A stretch of 64,000 nt of DNA, from assembly GCF_030811855.1 (NCBI RefSeq), contig NZ_JAUSRN010000015.1, forward strand, positions 104,839 to 168,838, in the 5' to 3' direction. Positions 27,701 through 35,429 of the stretch are shown one piece after another (positions within the stretch are counted from its first letter, which is position 1; each line of letters starts with the position of its first letter). Under the pieces are notes generated by a model. The model was not told the DNA's origin and made no database searches. It saw only the letters and a list, made by a program, of their open reading frames with translations. The stretch is from Variovorax paradoxus. GTDB lineage: Bacteria; Pseudomonadota; Gammaproteobacteria; Burkholderiales; Burkholderiaceae_C. Position numbers and translations under genes: made by a program.

Positions 27701-30700
27701 GGGGCTGGATCCGAACAACACGCTCAAACGGCTGGGCGACGGCTACTACGAGCAGCGCCTGATCCGCGAACAGGTGGCGCAGCTGACGGGCTACCGTTAC
27801 CTGGATGGCTACGACAGCGACGACAAGCAATACGCCGCGCTGATGGACGCGGGCGTCACCTTTGCACGCCAGTATGGCCTGCGCCCGGGGATCGCCCTCA
27901 CGGATGCGCAGATGGCCCAGCTCACCAGCGACATCGTTTGGCTGGTGGAGCAGACTGTGACGCTTCCGGACGGCAGCACCCAACGCGTGCTGGTGCCGCA
28001 GGTCTATGTGCGCGTGAAGAACGGCGACATCGACGGCTCGGGCGCCTTGCTGGCCGGCAAGGAGGTCAACATCAAGCTCAATGGTGACTTCGTCAACAGC
28101 GGCACTGTCGGCGGGCGCAAGACCGTGAGCATCACGGCGGAGAACATCCAGAACCTGAACGGCCGCATCTCCGGCGGCGCCGTCGACCTCAAGGCCCGGA
28201 CCGATCTGAACAACATCGGCGGCACGATCGACGCGGCCAGTCAACTCACAATCGATGCTGGGCGCGACATCAATGTCCGCACCACCACCAGCACCAGTGG
28301 GTTGGCGCTGGACCTGACGCCCGGGGCCGTGAGCCTGCGCGGCGCCACCATCGTCGACCGGGTGGCGGGTCTGTATGTGAGCGACCCCAATGGCGTGCTG
28401 GTGGCTTCGGCGGGGCGCGACGTCAACCTGATCGGCGCTCTCGTCGTCAACAGCGGCAAGGAAGGCACGACCGAGGTCGGCGCGGGCCGTGACATCAACC
28501 TTGGCACCGTCACGACTGCACGGCAGGACACCACGGTTCGGGACGCCGGCAACTACCGTGCCGAAAGCAGCACGCGAGAAATCGGCACCCGCATCGAAAC
28601 CAGCGGTGACATCAGCCTGCACGCCCAGCGCGATGTCAACGTGCGCGCGGGCACCATCAACAGCTCGGAGGGCGCGCTGGAGGTGACCGCCACACGCAAC
28701 ATCACCATCGATGCCGGCCAATCAACGTCAGTGCTCAATGCGGGGCGCCGCACCGAGGACAGCGGCTTCTGGGGCAGCGACAGCAGCATGGAGCGGGGCA
28801 CCTTCGGCTCGACCAGCGTCATCGGCAGCAGCGTGGGCGGCAGGACTGTGGTGCTGGATGCAGGCAACGACATCCGCGTCCGAGGTTCGAGCGTCGTGAG
28901 CGACCAGGGCACCGAGCTCTGGGCCGGCAACAACATCACCATTGAGGCCGCGACGCAGACGCGCGACAGCCAGTATGTCCGCGAGGAATCGAACAGCGGC
29001 ATGTTTGATTCGAACTCGGGTTGGACCTGGGGCCATGAGGACACGCGCACCACCCGCAATCGCGAAGAAAGCACCGCCGTAGGCAGCACCGTGGGGGCGA
29101 TCACGGGCAACGTCATCATCACCGCAGGCAATCGCTACAGCCAAGTGGGCAGCGATGTGATTGCTCCCGGCGGCGACATCGACATCCGTGCGCGCGACGT
29201 GCAGATCGTCGAGGCGCGCGAGACGAGTCGCAGCGAAAGCACTCAGAGCTTTTCGCAGGGCGGCATCACGCTGGGTATCAAGGCGCCGCTGATTGACATG
29301 CTGCGGAATCTGGAAGAGACCACGTCGGCCATGGGCAATACTAAGGACGACCGCATGCAGGCGTTGGGCGCGGCGAGCATGGGACTCAGCGGCTATTCAG
29401 CATATCAAGACGTCTCGAAAGCCGCAAACAAGGGGACCGGTGCCGTCAGCATGGGCGCCACCCTGACGTTGGGCAGCAGTTCCAGCGAAACTACCAGCAC
29501 CCAAAGCAGTAGTACATCGGCTGGCTCACGCGTGCAGGCTGGCGGTAACGTTGCCATCACCGCCACCGGTGGTGGGCGAGACTCCAACATCCTCATACGC
29601 GGCAGCGAGATTACTGGCGGAAAGAACGTGAGTCTCGCGGCGGACAACAACGTCACACTCGAGGCGGCGGCGAACACCCAAGAGCAGAGCTCCACCAGCC
29701 ACAGCAGCAACGCGAGCATCGGAGTGGGCTATAGCTTCGGACAGAGCAACGGCTTCACGATCGAGATCGCAGCCGGAAGTCAGAGCGGCCGGGACAACGG
29801 CACAGACGAAGCGTGGACCAACACCACCATCAGTGCCGGAGGGCGAGTCAACATCGCCAGCGGCGGCGACACGACGCTGCGAGGCGCGACGGTCTCGGGT
29901 GAGCGCGTGGAAGCCGACGTGGGCGGCAATCTACGCATCGAAACGTTGCAAGACACCAGCACCTATCACAGCCAGAACAGCGGCGGAGGCTTCAACGCTA
30001 CTCTTTGCGTCTGGTGGTGTGTTGGCGACAGCAGCGTCAGCGTGAATGCGCACAACGTGCGCGGCGATGGCAACTTCGCCAGCGCTACACAGCAAAGCGG
30101 CATTTTTGCGGGAGATGGCGGTTTTGGCGTGACCGTAGCAGGCAACACCAACCTTGTAGGCGGCGTGATCAGCAGCACGGATGCTGCTGTGAATGGAGGC
30201 AAGAACAACTTTGCCACTGGAAGTTTGACGATGACTGATCTGCTGAATCAGGACACGTTCCGGGGCAGTGGATACAGCGTGAGCGTCAGTTCCTCCGGAA
30301 CGCCGAGCGCGGGCTTCGGGAACAGCCATGTGAATCAGAACAGCATCACTCAGAGCGGGATCTCGGGCTTCGCCGGCAATGCGGGTGTTCGTACGGGAGT
30401 GGACAGCACCAATGCGCTGCACCAAACGAATTTCGATTGGGCGATGAGGGATGTGGGATCGCAGGTGCAACTGACGGCGCAGTTCGGCTCGCAGGCCGCA
30501 ACAGCGTGGGGCAAGCATGCGGATGCCAAGTTCGAAGAAGCGATGAAGAACGCCGATGAAGCCGGAATGGCCTGCTGGGGACCCGGTGGTACGTGCCGCG
30601 CGAGTGGACACATTCTTCTAGGTGCGGCAGTCGGTGGGATTGCTGGCGGCATCGGGGCCGGAGTCGCAACGCAGGTGGTTCCAGAGGTTTACACCGCTTT

Positions 30701-31622
30701 GATTGAAGCAGGTATGCCTGCTCCTCTCGCTTCATTAGTGGTGCAACTTGGAGCGCTGGGCCTGGGGGCCGCTTCTGGAAGCGCAGCGGGCACAGCCGGT
30801 GCTTTCAACGAAGCCGCCAACAACTCGGCCGCTGGAGGCCTGCGATTGCTCATTCAGTCAGGGGGAGGCGTGGCGGCCCGTTTATGCCTCGCTTCGCCAG
30901 CGTGCGTTGATGCGGTGGGAATGGCTTTCCTCCTAGGCATCACTGCGACGGCTACGGTGACGCTGGGGGACATCAATTCGACAGTGTTTTCTGGAAGCGA
31001 TGCGCTCGATCCCATCGACTCACAGCCAGGTAGTGGAGGGTACGGAGCAGGTCGGCAACCTGTACCTGGTGGACCGACGTACGTTCCGGTTCCTGGCCAA
31101 GCAAGTAAGGAATTTGGCCCGCCGCCCTTGGAGTCGCCGAGCGCATTGCAGACGTGGCTTGGCAACGTTCTTGAAGGCATGCCGCTCGATCAAGCCCAAC
31201 AATGGGCGAGAGACTTCACAACGACGCTGCCGGCCGCTGAGCAGCAGAGCATGGCCGGCCTCATTATGGCCAGCGTACAAGCCAACGCGGTGGCGGGAAG
31301 TCAGAGACAAAAGGATGTGACAACGGATCTTCGAAATCAATATCCTCTGGCATCCGTTCAAAATGAACAATATCTAAGAGATAAGAACGGAAATATAGTA
31401 ATTGATCCGATCACCAATACGAGTCGTCGCATAGATCATGTCGTCATCCAAAACGGACAGGTTATCGATGTAGTAGAGACGACAAGTCTGACTGCAGATA
31501 AAATTAGACAGCTGCAACATGAGGCCGACACCAGAGCTGCAGGCGGCTTGTATGTTAGAGATCGCGATACAGGAAATTTGGTTTTGGTCCCCAATGTTTC
31601 TAGACTTGAACGGAGGCCGTGA
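21762..31622 (+). CDS. cdiA: CdiA-type filamentous haemagglutinin / contact-dependent inhibition toxin
   Basis: 3286 aa. ATG 21762 gives the extended signal peptide expected for this class (MNKNLFRVIWSAARGMRVVV, then a hydrophobic stretch ending SHAQ near residue 67). A TPS secretion domain follows (about 70-350, with NPAGINIEG). A Thr/Ser/Gly linker lies at about 430-490. Then come about 2000 residues of FHA-type beta-helix repeats (NN-GG-TLS-A patterns) and a helical pretoxin region with hydrophobic segments. The last 100 residues form the variable toxin: RRIDHVVIQNGQVIDVVETTS resembles the D...ExK strand pair of restriction-fold toxins, though the Lys position is Thr. The usual VENN or LYN-type pretoxin motif was not found. 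The 3' end is clearly AT-richer than the rest, as expected for an exchanged toxin tip. It is exported by the CdiB at 32518 and kills or signals to neighbours by contact. Confidence 0.92.
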   Translation: MNKNLFRVIWSAARGMRVVVSEAAVTTGKGASKATAVTTSALAGARAPMLVGAALAGLLAAPYSHAQIAGASNVPGTLRPTVLVAPNGTPLINIQTPSAAGVSRNVYSDFNVGTNGAILNNSRTAATTQLGGIVQGNPYLATGAARIILNEVNSGNPSQLRGYIEVGGQRAEVVIANPAGINIEGGGFINASRATVTTGTPQFNAYGGLDSFLVRGGTITINGAGFDASRTDYATILARAVEANAGIWATELKVITGANQISADHSQITPIAGTGTAPTFALDVAALGGMFAGKIFLVGTEAGLGVRNAGTIQAAPGTTALAGAGQLIVTQSGWLQNIGTIQATADANLSAASLANSGTISSGSNLKVTTQGNLTNALNGTGGALEGQGVQLASTAGDIDNRAGVIRQTGSVALTLAAPTLSNTSGGVIGLEPAPAPTAGTGGTTTTGTTSGGTTGTDSTSSGTTTTTSGTTTTSAPAPAPPPIEPGIITAAGALLNDGGKIYAGGPITLQSANLINNGGTLSVASMALSQPSFSNHGGTLNVSGAFTGNLGTFDNSAGTLNAGSLNIATSGDLVNTDGVLTSATGANLSVGGTLENTRGTISAVGSLSANVAGTTVNDAGTLVSNQALTLHTGALSNTQGSIQSAQAGVQLAVANQLLNGSGGSIAAATDLNVQSGSLINGGSLRGANDATVAVGGTLANDGSITAGRNTTITAGSLQGSSTGVLGAGIQGDGTLAAAGDLVVTTSGALVAHGTHLAAGNATLQGASVDLSASQTSAANLALTATQGNVTTSQAAITTPGTLSVTANSNAAQTLVNDAGHLNAGQLQLSVSNLVNTNGGEIVQTGTGATTIAVAGNLSNDGGRIASNGQDLTLQGASITNAAGKIEHAGTGTLSIGGGSYSGSNGQITANGALSVAMSAAFNQDGGTTYAQQIDVSAGSLSNQGGSIVQVGTGATALNVGGALTNSGGTIASNGATTIAAGSLENQGGSIRAAGTSSLGLSVGGLLDNSKQGVIGAGGNTTIMAGSLNNNVGSVTAVGDLTATIGGAATNVGGTLAANGNTTLVAGTLDNSGGTAAAVTGNLSVTTTGATVNNGGTLQAGGATTLVNGGLSNRGGKVFGNSVSVDTRGNTLDNSAQGTLAATTTVNLKSGALQNDTGLVQSGGAMTIDTNGQALTNTNASGYTNGQGGITSGGTLSLTTGAVDNSAGFIGAAGDLGASTGQFTNANGGLVLGQSKLAINTNGASYDNSGGQTQAVGDLGINAGSISNNGGLLRSIGTTTLNAGTIVNTNTQGTDQGIEGQNVVISTGNLINNAGALRADVNATLTSSGLIDNSLGLISAGDTLTVRDPGTPKTLSVLNTGGTLVGGKNVVLDAGSVTWDGKLLSLGDMSLAVTQDITFAAGSETVANNNLTLSTTGDINNSGRLAAGNDLTLSAKDIDNTATGDIQGKTTTLNASGTVTNRGVIDGGTTRINAATLNNLGTGRIYGGQISIGVGTLNNDAETVNGVASAGTIAARQRLDLGVTTLNNRNGALIFSDGDIFIGGTLVDGKATGSAGTVNNRAATIEATRNIDIKTNVLNNTNGGVTWTTQTVSDGTQHTEYALPGSATRYDPSQLVFVITQGPAMGVLWRSFVNTGIGPVSGPFAGILVPSASYPKSRYGAYYANPPRNSSDLTGTRQISIDFSEEFTEPGAWYSRTDPIWATFGVMPPATDTPADDAQRAAYLEAHQRLDIATAAFITDVYDNYARSYYAWVYTESTTTPVLQTSSPARIIAGGKMDIAVGSGTNDMSQILAGGALTVTGGTITNKNVEISGTQTRTGVQLFQAGLGDGEQISPYNTSVPITVTLAAARQEGNVTVFGSGTAIGTLTPGSTNQGVASASGVNAGGPTGVSGGTGTPVNAPGAGTGGATGPIVHSIIEVKLAASSGTTQVVRTTLPGLTVPTASLFRTHPEASSHYLIETDPRFANYRNWLSSDYLLNNLGLDPNNTLKRLGDGYYEQRLIREQVAQLTGYRYLDGYDSDDKQYAALMDAGVTFARQYGLRPGIALTDAQMAQLTSDIVWLVEQTVTLPDGSTQRVLVPQVYVRVKNGDIDGSGALLAGKEVNIKLNGDFVNSGTVGGRKTVSITAENIQNLNGRISGGAVDLKARTDLNNIGGTIDAASQLTIDAGRDINVRTTTSTSGLALDLTPGAVSLRGATIVDRVAGLYVSDPNGVLVASAGRDVNLIGALVVNSGKEGTTEVGAGRDINLGTVTTARQDTTVRDAGNYRAESSTREIGTRIETSGDISLHAQRDVNVRAGTINSSEGALEVTATRNITIDAGQSTSVLNAGRRTEDSGFWGSDSSMERGTFGSTSVIGSSVGGRTVVLDAGNDIRVRGSSVVSDQGTELWAGNNITIEAATQTRDSQYVREESNSGMFDSNSGWTWGHEDTRTTRNREESTAVGSTVGAITGNVIITAGNRYSQVGSDVIAPGGDIDIRARDVQIVEARETSRSESTQSFSQGGITLGIKAPLIDMLRNLEETTSAMGNTKDDRMQALGAASMGLSGYSAYQDVSKAANKGTGAVSMGATLTLGSSSSETTSTQSSSTSAGSRVQAGGNVAITATGGGRDSNILIRGSEITGGKNVSLAADNNVTLEAAANTQEQSSTSHSSNASIGVGYSFGQSNGFTIEIAAGSQSGRDNGTDEAWTNTTISAGGRVNIASGGDTTLRGATVSGERVEADVGGNLRIETLQDTSTYHSQNSGGGFNATLCVWWCVGDSSVSVNAHNVRGDGNFASATQQSGIFAGDGGFGVTVAGNTNLVGGVISSTDAAVNGGKNNFATGSLTMTDLLNQDTFRGSGYSVSVSSSGTPSAGFGNSHVNQNSITQSGISGFAGNAGVRTGVDSTNALHQTNFDWAMRDVGSQVQLTAQFGSQAATAWGKHADAKFEEAMKNADEAGMACWGPGGTCRASGHILLGAAVGGIAGGIGAGVATQVVPEVYTALIEAGMPAPLASLVVQLGALGLGAASGSAAGTAGAFNEAANNSAAGGLRLLIQSGGGVAARLCLASPACVDAVGMAFLLGITATATVTLGDINSTVFSGSDALDPIDSQPGSGGYGAGRQPVPGGPTYVPVPGQASKEFGPPPLESPSALQTWLGNVLEGMPLDQAQQWARDFTTTLPAAEQQSMAGLIMASVQANAVAGSQRQKDVTTDLRNQYPLASVQNEQYLRDKNGNIVIDPITNTSRRIDHVVIQNGQVIDVVETTSLTADKIRQLQHEADTRAAGGLYVRDRDTGNLVLVPNVSRLERRP

Positions 31623-32008
31623 TGGCAAAAAGTAAAGCACCCCTTGAGTACGCGGAGTTTTTGCTGAAATTCCCGGATTGGGTATTGGTAAGCGCTGGTC
31701 AATATGCCTTGGAATCAACCCCGGAATTAACAGAGCGCTCTCGCCGACGACAGAAAGAAATTGTTGGAACGTTTCTGAAATTTCTACAGGACAACGAACT
31801 GGTGCGCAGCACACTTCACAACGATCCCTTAAATATCCCCGACAATTTCGTCATTTACTTGAAAGACGTCAAACCTGAAGGACTTAAGGTTTTTCGTGAG
31901 GGCTATTTGAAATGGCTGAGCAGTCTCGATCGGGATGTAAATTCTGATACGTCGGATACGAAATTCCTGGCTAAAGCCTTGGCATCATTGCAGAAAAAGG
32001 CGCCGTAG
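31622..32008 (+). CDS. cdiI: Probable CDI immunity protein
   Basis: 128 aa. The ATG overlaps the cdiA stop (TGATG), the coupling expected for a toxin-immunity pair. The product is small, charged and soluble (LLKFPDWVLVSAGQYALES, then a Lys/Arg-rich helix). Similar small proteins sit behind haemagglutinin toxin tips in other Burkholderiales, from memory. AT content is high, matching the toxin end of cdiA, so toxin and immunity probably moved together. It would bind and neutralise the CdiA C-terminal nuclease-like domain in siblings. No experiment is implied. Confidence 0.7.
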   Translation: MAKSKAPLEYAEFLLKFPDWVLVSAGQYALESTPELTERSRRRQKEIVGTFLKFLQDNELVRSTLHNDPLNIPDNFVIYLKDVKPEGLKVFREGYLKWLSSLDRDVNSDTSDTKFLAKALASLQKKAP

Positions 32009-32446
32009 ATGAGCATAGACGACGCAAGTTGGCATTCAAGTGGCAAAGGGTTCCCTGCCGATCTTCCTGCCAAACATGGCGCTACACACATTGGTATGTT
32101 TATCGCTTGGGCCGCATTTAACAACTTGCTAAGCAAAACCGTTGAAGATGATTTTTCTGCGGAATTGATAGAGCTTCGCCACAAACAAATAACGCCAGGA
32201 GCCTTTGTCTGGAGAGCTATGGAGGGGAAGTTATCTGAATTTGATTTAAGTTCAGATGGCTTGGAGTTTTGCTGCAATTATTATAAAAATGGCTCTGTCA
32301 GTTTTCTTTCCGATTATGAAAACCTGGCAAGAAAATCTGGTGTGTCTGATTATTGCCTGCCAGATGACTGGAGCACATATCAAGCCATTGCGGATATTGT
32401 CGATTTGCGGTATCTGGCTTGGCAGGCCGGAACGCGATTCCGATAG
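32009..32446 (+). CDS. DUF7832-like protein, second immunity candidate
   Basis: 145 aa, starting immediately after the preceding stop (TAG-ATG, no gap). The opening DDASWHSSGKGFPADLP and then GATHIGMFIAWAAFNNL and ITPGAFVWRAMEGKL match the DUF7832 pattern, a small family often found beside polymorphic toxins and possibly immunity-related. The gene is AT-rich like its neighbours and lies between cdiI and cdiB. Whether it protects from this toxin, or is a left-over immunity gene from an earlier tip, is open. Confidence 0.65.
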   Translation: MSIDDASWHSSGKGFPADLPAKHGATHIGMFIAWAAFNNLLSKTVEDDFSAELIELRHKQITPGAFVWRAMEGKLSEFDLSSDGLEFCCNYYKNGSVSFLSDYENLARKSGVSDYCLPDDWSTYQAIADIVDLRYLAWQAGTRFR

Positions 32447-32517
32447 AAAACTACTACTAATTTTTTGCCTTTGCGCAACGTGGCGCATTCAATAAATAAG
32501 ACGGCGAGGGAGAGAAC

Positions 32518-34254
32518 TTGAAAACGAATTCGCGTGCCATGCTGGCCGGCGTGCTATTGGGTGGTCCGCTATTAGCTTCGGCCCAAGTTCCGAGTACGCC
32601 CCAGCCCTTCGTCGAACAGCAACGCCAGCAGGAACGCGAACGCGCCCTGCGCGAGCAGAACGAGCGCACCGTCGACCAGCGCCTGCAGGCGGCCCCGCCC
32701 GCACCCACCCAGCGCATCCCGGCCTCCGACGCCCCGTGCTTCCGGATCGACCGCGTGCGCTTGGTTGGGGAGCAATCTGAGGCCTTCCAGTGGGCGGTCT
32801 CTGACCTTTCCGGTCCTGAAGGCAACGATTCGCCGATCGGCCGGTGCCTGGGCACGGCAGGCGTGAACGTGGTCCTGGCCCGCGCCCAGCAGGCCGTCAT
32901 CGCGCGCGGCTTCGTCACCACCCGCGTGCTGGCCGCGCCGCAGGACCTGTCCGCCGGCACCTTAACCCTGTCGCTGGTCCCCGGGCGCATCGCCGCCATC
33001 CGCACCACGCCCGATTCCTCGGCCACGCTGCTGGGCAGCGGCGCCTTGCTAGGCTCCGCCATTCCTGCACGACCGGGCGATCTCTTGAACCTGCGCGACA
33101 TCGAGCAGGGCCTGGAGAACCTCAAGCGCGCGCCCACGGCCGAGGCCGATATCCAGATCGAACCCTCGACCGCGCCCAATGCCAGGCCCGGCGACAGCGA
33201 CCTGGTCGTCAAGTACGTCCAAGCCAAGAAGTGGCGCCTCACCCTGAGCCTGGACGACAGCGGCACCGAGGCCACCGGCCGCTACCAGGCCGGCGCCACC
33301 GTCTCCATCGACAACCCCTTGGGCCTGAACGACCTGTTCTACGTCAGCGCCAACCACAATCTCAACGGCCATGTGTTCAGCGACCCGGCCAAGGGCACCG
33401 AAGGCCAGACGGTGCACTACTCGCTGCCCTACGGCTACTGGATGCTGGGGGTCACCGCCTCCAACAGCCAGTACCACCAGCGCGTGGCCGGGCTGAACCA
33501 GGACTATGTCTACGCGGGCAAGACCAACAACGCCGAAGTCAAGCTCTCGCGCCTGCTGTACCGCGACCAGCGCCGCAAGACGACCTTGGCGCTGAAGGGC
33601 TTCCGCAGGGAGTCGCGCAACTTTGTGGACGACACCGAGATCGAGGTGCAGCACCGGGTGGTGGGGGGCTGGGAGCTCGGGCTGAACCACAAGGAGTTCA
33701 TCGGCGACGCGACGCTGGAAGGCACGCTGGCCTACAAGCACGGCACGGGCGGCTTCGGGGCCATCGCGGCGCCGGAGGAACAGTTCGGCGAAGGCACCTC
33801 GCGCATGCGGCTGTACACGGCCGAAGTCAGCCTGAACGTGCCGTTCAAGCTGGGCGAACAGAAACTGCGCTACTCGGGCCTGGTGCGGGCGCAGTGGAAC
33901 CGCACGCCGCTCACGCCGCAGGACCGCTTCGCCATCGGCGGGCGCTACACGGTGCGCGGCTTCGATGGCGAGACCAGCCTGATGGGCGAGCGCGGCTGGC
34001 TGATCCGCAACGACATCGGCTGGGCCCTGGGGCCAAGCGGGGCGGAGCTGTATGTCGGGGCCGACTATGGGCAGGTAGGTGGACAGAGCACCGTCGGACT
34101 GCTCGGGCAGCATCTGGCCGGCGCCGTCATCGGGGTACGGGGGCAGTGGAGCAAGCTCAGCTATGACTTCTTCATGGGGGCGCCGATCAGCAAACCCGAG
34201 GGGTATCGCACAGCCAAGACCACCTTCGGGTTCAATCTCAACGCGAGCTTCTGA
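32518..34254 (+). CDS. cdiB: CdiB-type two-partner-secretion outer-membrane transporter
   Basis: 578 aa. A TTG start at 32518 with GAGGGAGAG upstream gives a signal peptide ending LLASAQ; an ATG seven codons later is an alternative. A Gln/Glu/Arg-rich N-terminal helix (the FhaC-like plug helix H1) is followed by a POTRA region (CFRIDRVRLVG, then GFVTTRVLAAPQDLSAGTL, with LVPGRIAAI). The C-terminal 350 residues form a 16-strand barrel with the VRGF motif (YTVRGFDGE) of the L6 loop. It is the ShlB/FhaC/HecB transporter that exports CdiA. Its place after the immunity genes gives the Burkholderia order A-I-(X)-B, not the enteric B-A-I order. Confidence 0.93.
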   Translation: MKTNSRAMLAGVLLGGPLLASAQVPSTPQPFVEQQRQQERERALREQNERTVDQRLQAAPPAPTQRIPASDAPCFRIDRVRLVGEQSEAFQWAVSDLSGPEGNDSPIGRCLGTAGVNVVLARAQQAVIARGFVTTRVLAAPQDLSAGTLTLSLVPGRIAAIRTTPDSSATLLGSGALLGSAIPARPGDLLNLRDIEQGLENLKRAPTAEADIQIEPSTAPNARPGDSDLVVKYVQAKKWRLTLSLDDSGTEATGRYQAGATVSIDNPLGLNDLFYVSANHNLNGHVFSDPAKGTEGQTVHYSLPYGYWMLGVTASNSQYHQRVAGLNQDYVYAGKTNNAEVKLSRLLYRDQRRKTTLALKGFRRESRNFVDDTEIEVQHRVVGGWELGLNHKEFIGDATLEGTLAYKHGTGGFGAIAAPEEQFGEGTSRMRLYTAEVSLNVPFKLGEQKLRYSGLVRAQWNRTPLTPQDRFAIGGRYTVRGFDGETSLMGERGWLIRNDIGWALGPSGAELYVGADYGQVGGQSTVGLLGQHLAGAVIGVRGQWSKLSYDFFMGAPISKPEGYRTAKTTFGFNLNASF

Positions 34255-34290
34255 TCAGCTTCCGAAGTCGACACGGTTTCGGGTCCCGCC

Positions 34291-34710
34291 ATGAGCAAGA
34301 CTCCTTTCGTCATCCATCTGGGCAATCACTGGCGCATGTTTGCGAACGCGCGCGAGGACATGACATTCCTCGGCACGGTCCAGCACAGTGTGGCGGCCAT
34401 CGGCGCGCTCGCAAGAACCCCGGATGGCCACTACGCACAAGTCAACGGCGATGTCGTGGCAATGCTCCATGCCAAAAAAATCGAAGGTGCACTGCGCAAG
34501 CGGTCGGCCAAGACCCAGAAGTCACAGTGGGCGTCGAACGATCCCTCGGGCGACCGCTTGGTCGCTGACCCTCCACACGGGCCGCGGCCTATCCCCGCGC
34601 CGAGCCACCCACCTCCGGCTTCTGCTTGCGCGCCGGTGGTCACGGTGAAGAAGCGGCGCGTTGCGGTGCGTGCAACAACCGATGCGTCTCGCCCCGCCAC
34701 CATCCCTTGA
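34291..34710 (+). CDS. Small hypothetical protein of the CDI locus
   Basis: 139 aa, 36 bases after cdiB and likely in the same transcript. The first 70 residues look folded (NHWRMFANAREDMTFLG, GHYAQVNGDVVAMLHAKKIE). The remainder is basic, Pro-rich and probably disordered. There is no signal peptide, and no family was assigned. It may be a small regulatory or accessory gene of the locus. Confidence 0.55.
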   Translation: MSKTPFVIHLGNHWRMFANAREDMTFLGTVQHSVAAIGALARTPDGHYAQVNGDVVAMLHAKKIEGALRKRSAKTQKSQWASNDPSGDRLVADPPHGPRPIPAPSHPPPASACAPVVTVKKRRVAVRATTDASRPATIP

Positions 34711-34796
34711 TCCGCAGACATTCCGTCATTCGCGATCAACGTTTTCGCGTCCACATCCCGGGCAGCACCTACACCAACCATCAACCGCAAGAACTC

Positions 34797-35357
34797 ATGA
34801 CTATCCGCAAACACATCCTTGTCATCGCCGCCTTGGCCACCGCAGTGCTCACCGCCTGCGGTTCTCGTGGCTCCAAGGTCGCCGAAGCCGAACCGCCAGA
34901 GCCTACCGCCAATGCCCGCAACGCGGTGATCCTGCCCGCCATCAGCTACGGCAAGACCACCAAGGGCGCGCAACTGACCAAGGCCGACGACGCGTGCGAT
35001 GTCCCCGCATCGCTGAACCAGGCCATCCAGGATCAATTGCTGACGCCCTACGAGTTTGCGGTGCCATCGCCTTCGACCAACGTGACCGGCGCACCGACCC
35101 TGCGCATCGAGATCACGGACATCCTGGCCAATGCCGGCGGGCTCTATGGCGGCCCGAAGATCGTGCAGCTGCACGGCGTGCTGGACCGCCCCGGCGCCGC
35201 GCCAGCCCACTTCACGGCGCAGCGCCAGATGTTCATGTACTTCGGCATTCCACGCAGCACCTGCAGCATGGTGGGCGTGGTGACCTATGCGCTGGGCGGT
35301 GACATCGCCAAGTGGCTGCAAAAGCCGGTGGACGCCGCAAAGCTCGGGGAACTGTGA
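34797..35357 (+). CDS. Putative lipoprotein downstream of cdiB
   Basis: 186 aa from ATG 34797. A short signal peptide ends in the lipobox VLTAC. The mature part starts GSRGSKVAEAEPPEP (linker), then a compact domain with TLRIEITDILANAGGLYGGP and a C-terminal amphipathic segment. In Burkholderia CDI operons a small lipoprotein gene (bcpO) lies inside the operon. This one lies after cdiB and is larger, so it is not clearly the same. It probably acts in the outer membrane or periplasm. Confidence 0.75.
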   Translation: MTIRKHILVIAALATAVLTACGSRGSKVAEAEPPEPTANARNAVILPAISYGKTTKGAQLTKADDACDVPASLNQAIQDQLLTPYEFAVPSPSTNVTGAPTLRIEITDILANAGGLYGGPKIVQLHGVLDRPGAAPAHFTAQRQMFMYFGIPRSTCSMVGVVTYALGGDIAKWLQKPVDAAKLGEL

Positions 35358-35429
35358 GCAGGGATCCCTGACTGGAACCGTTCGATGCAATGCCGGCAGC
35401 GGATTTGACGGACCGTCTGCGCTCAGACC

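Noticed and set aside
21762..31622. Repeats in cdiA considered as a CRISPR array
   Set aside because: The repeats are protein-coding, degenerate and irregularly spaced.
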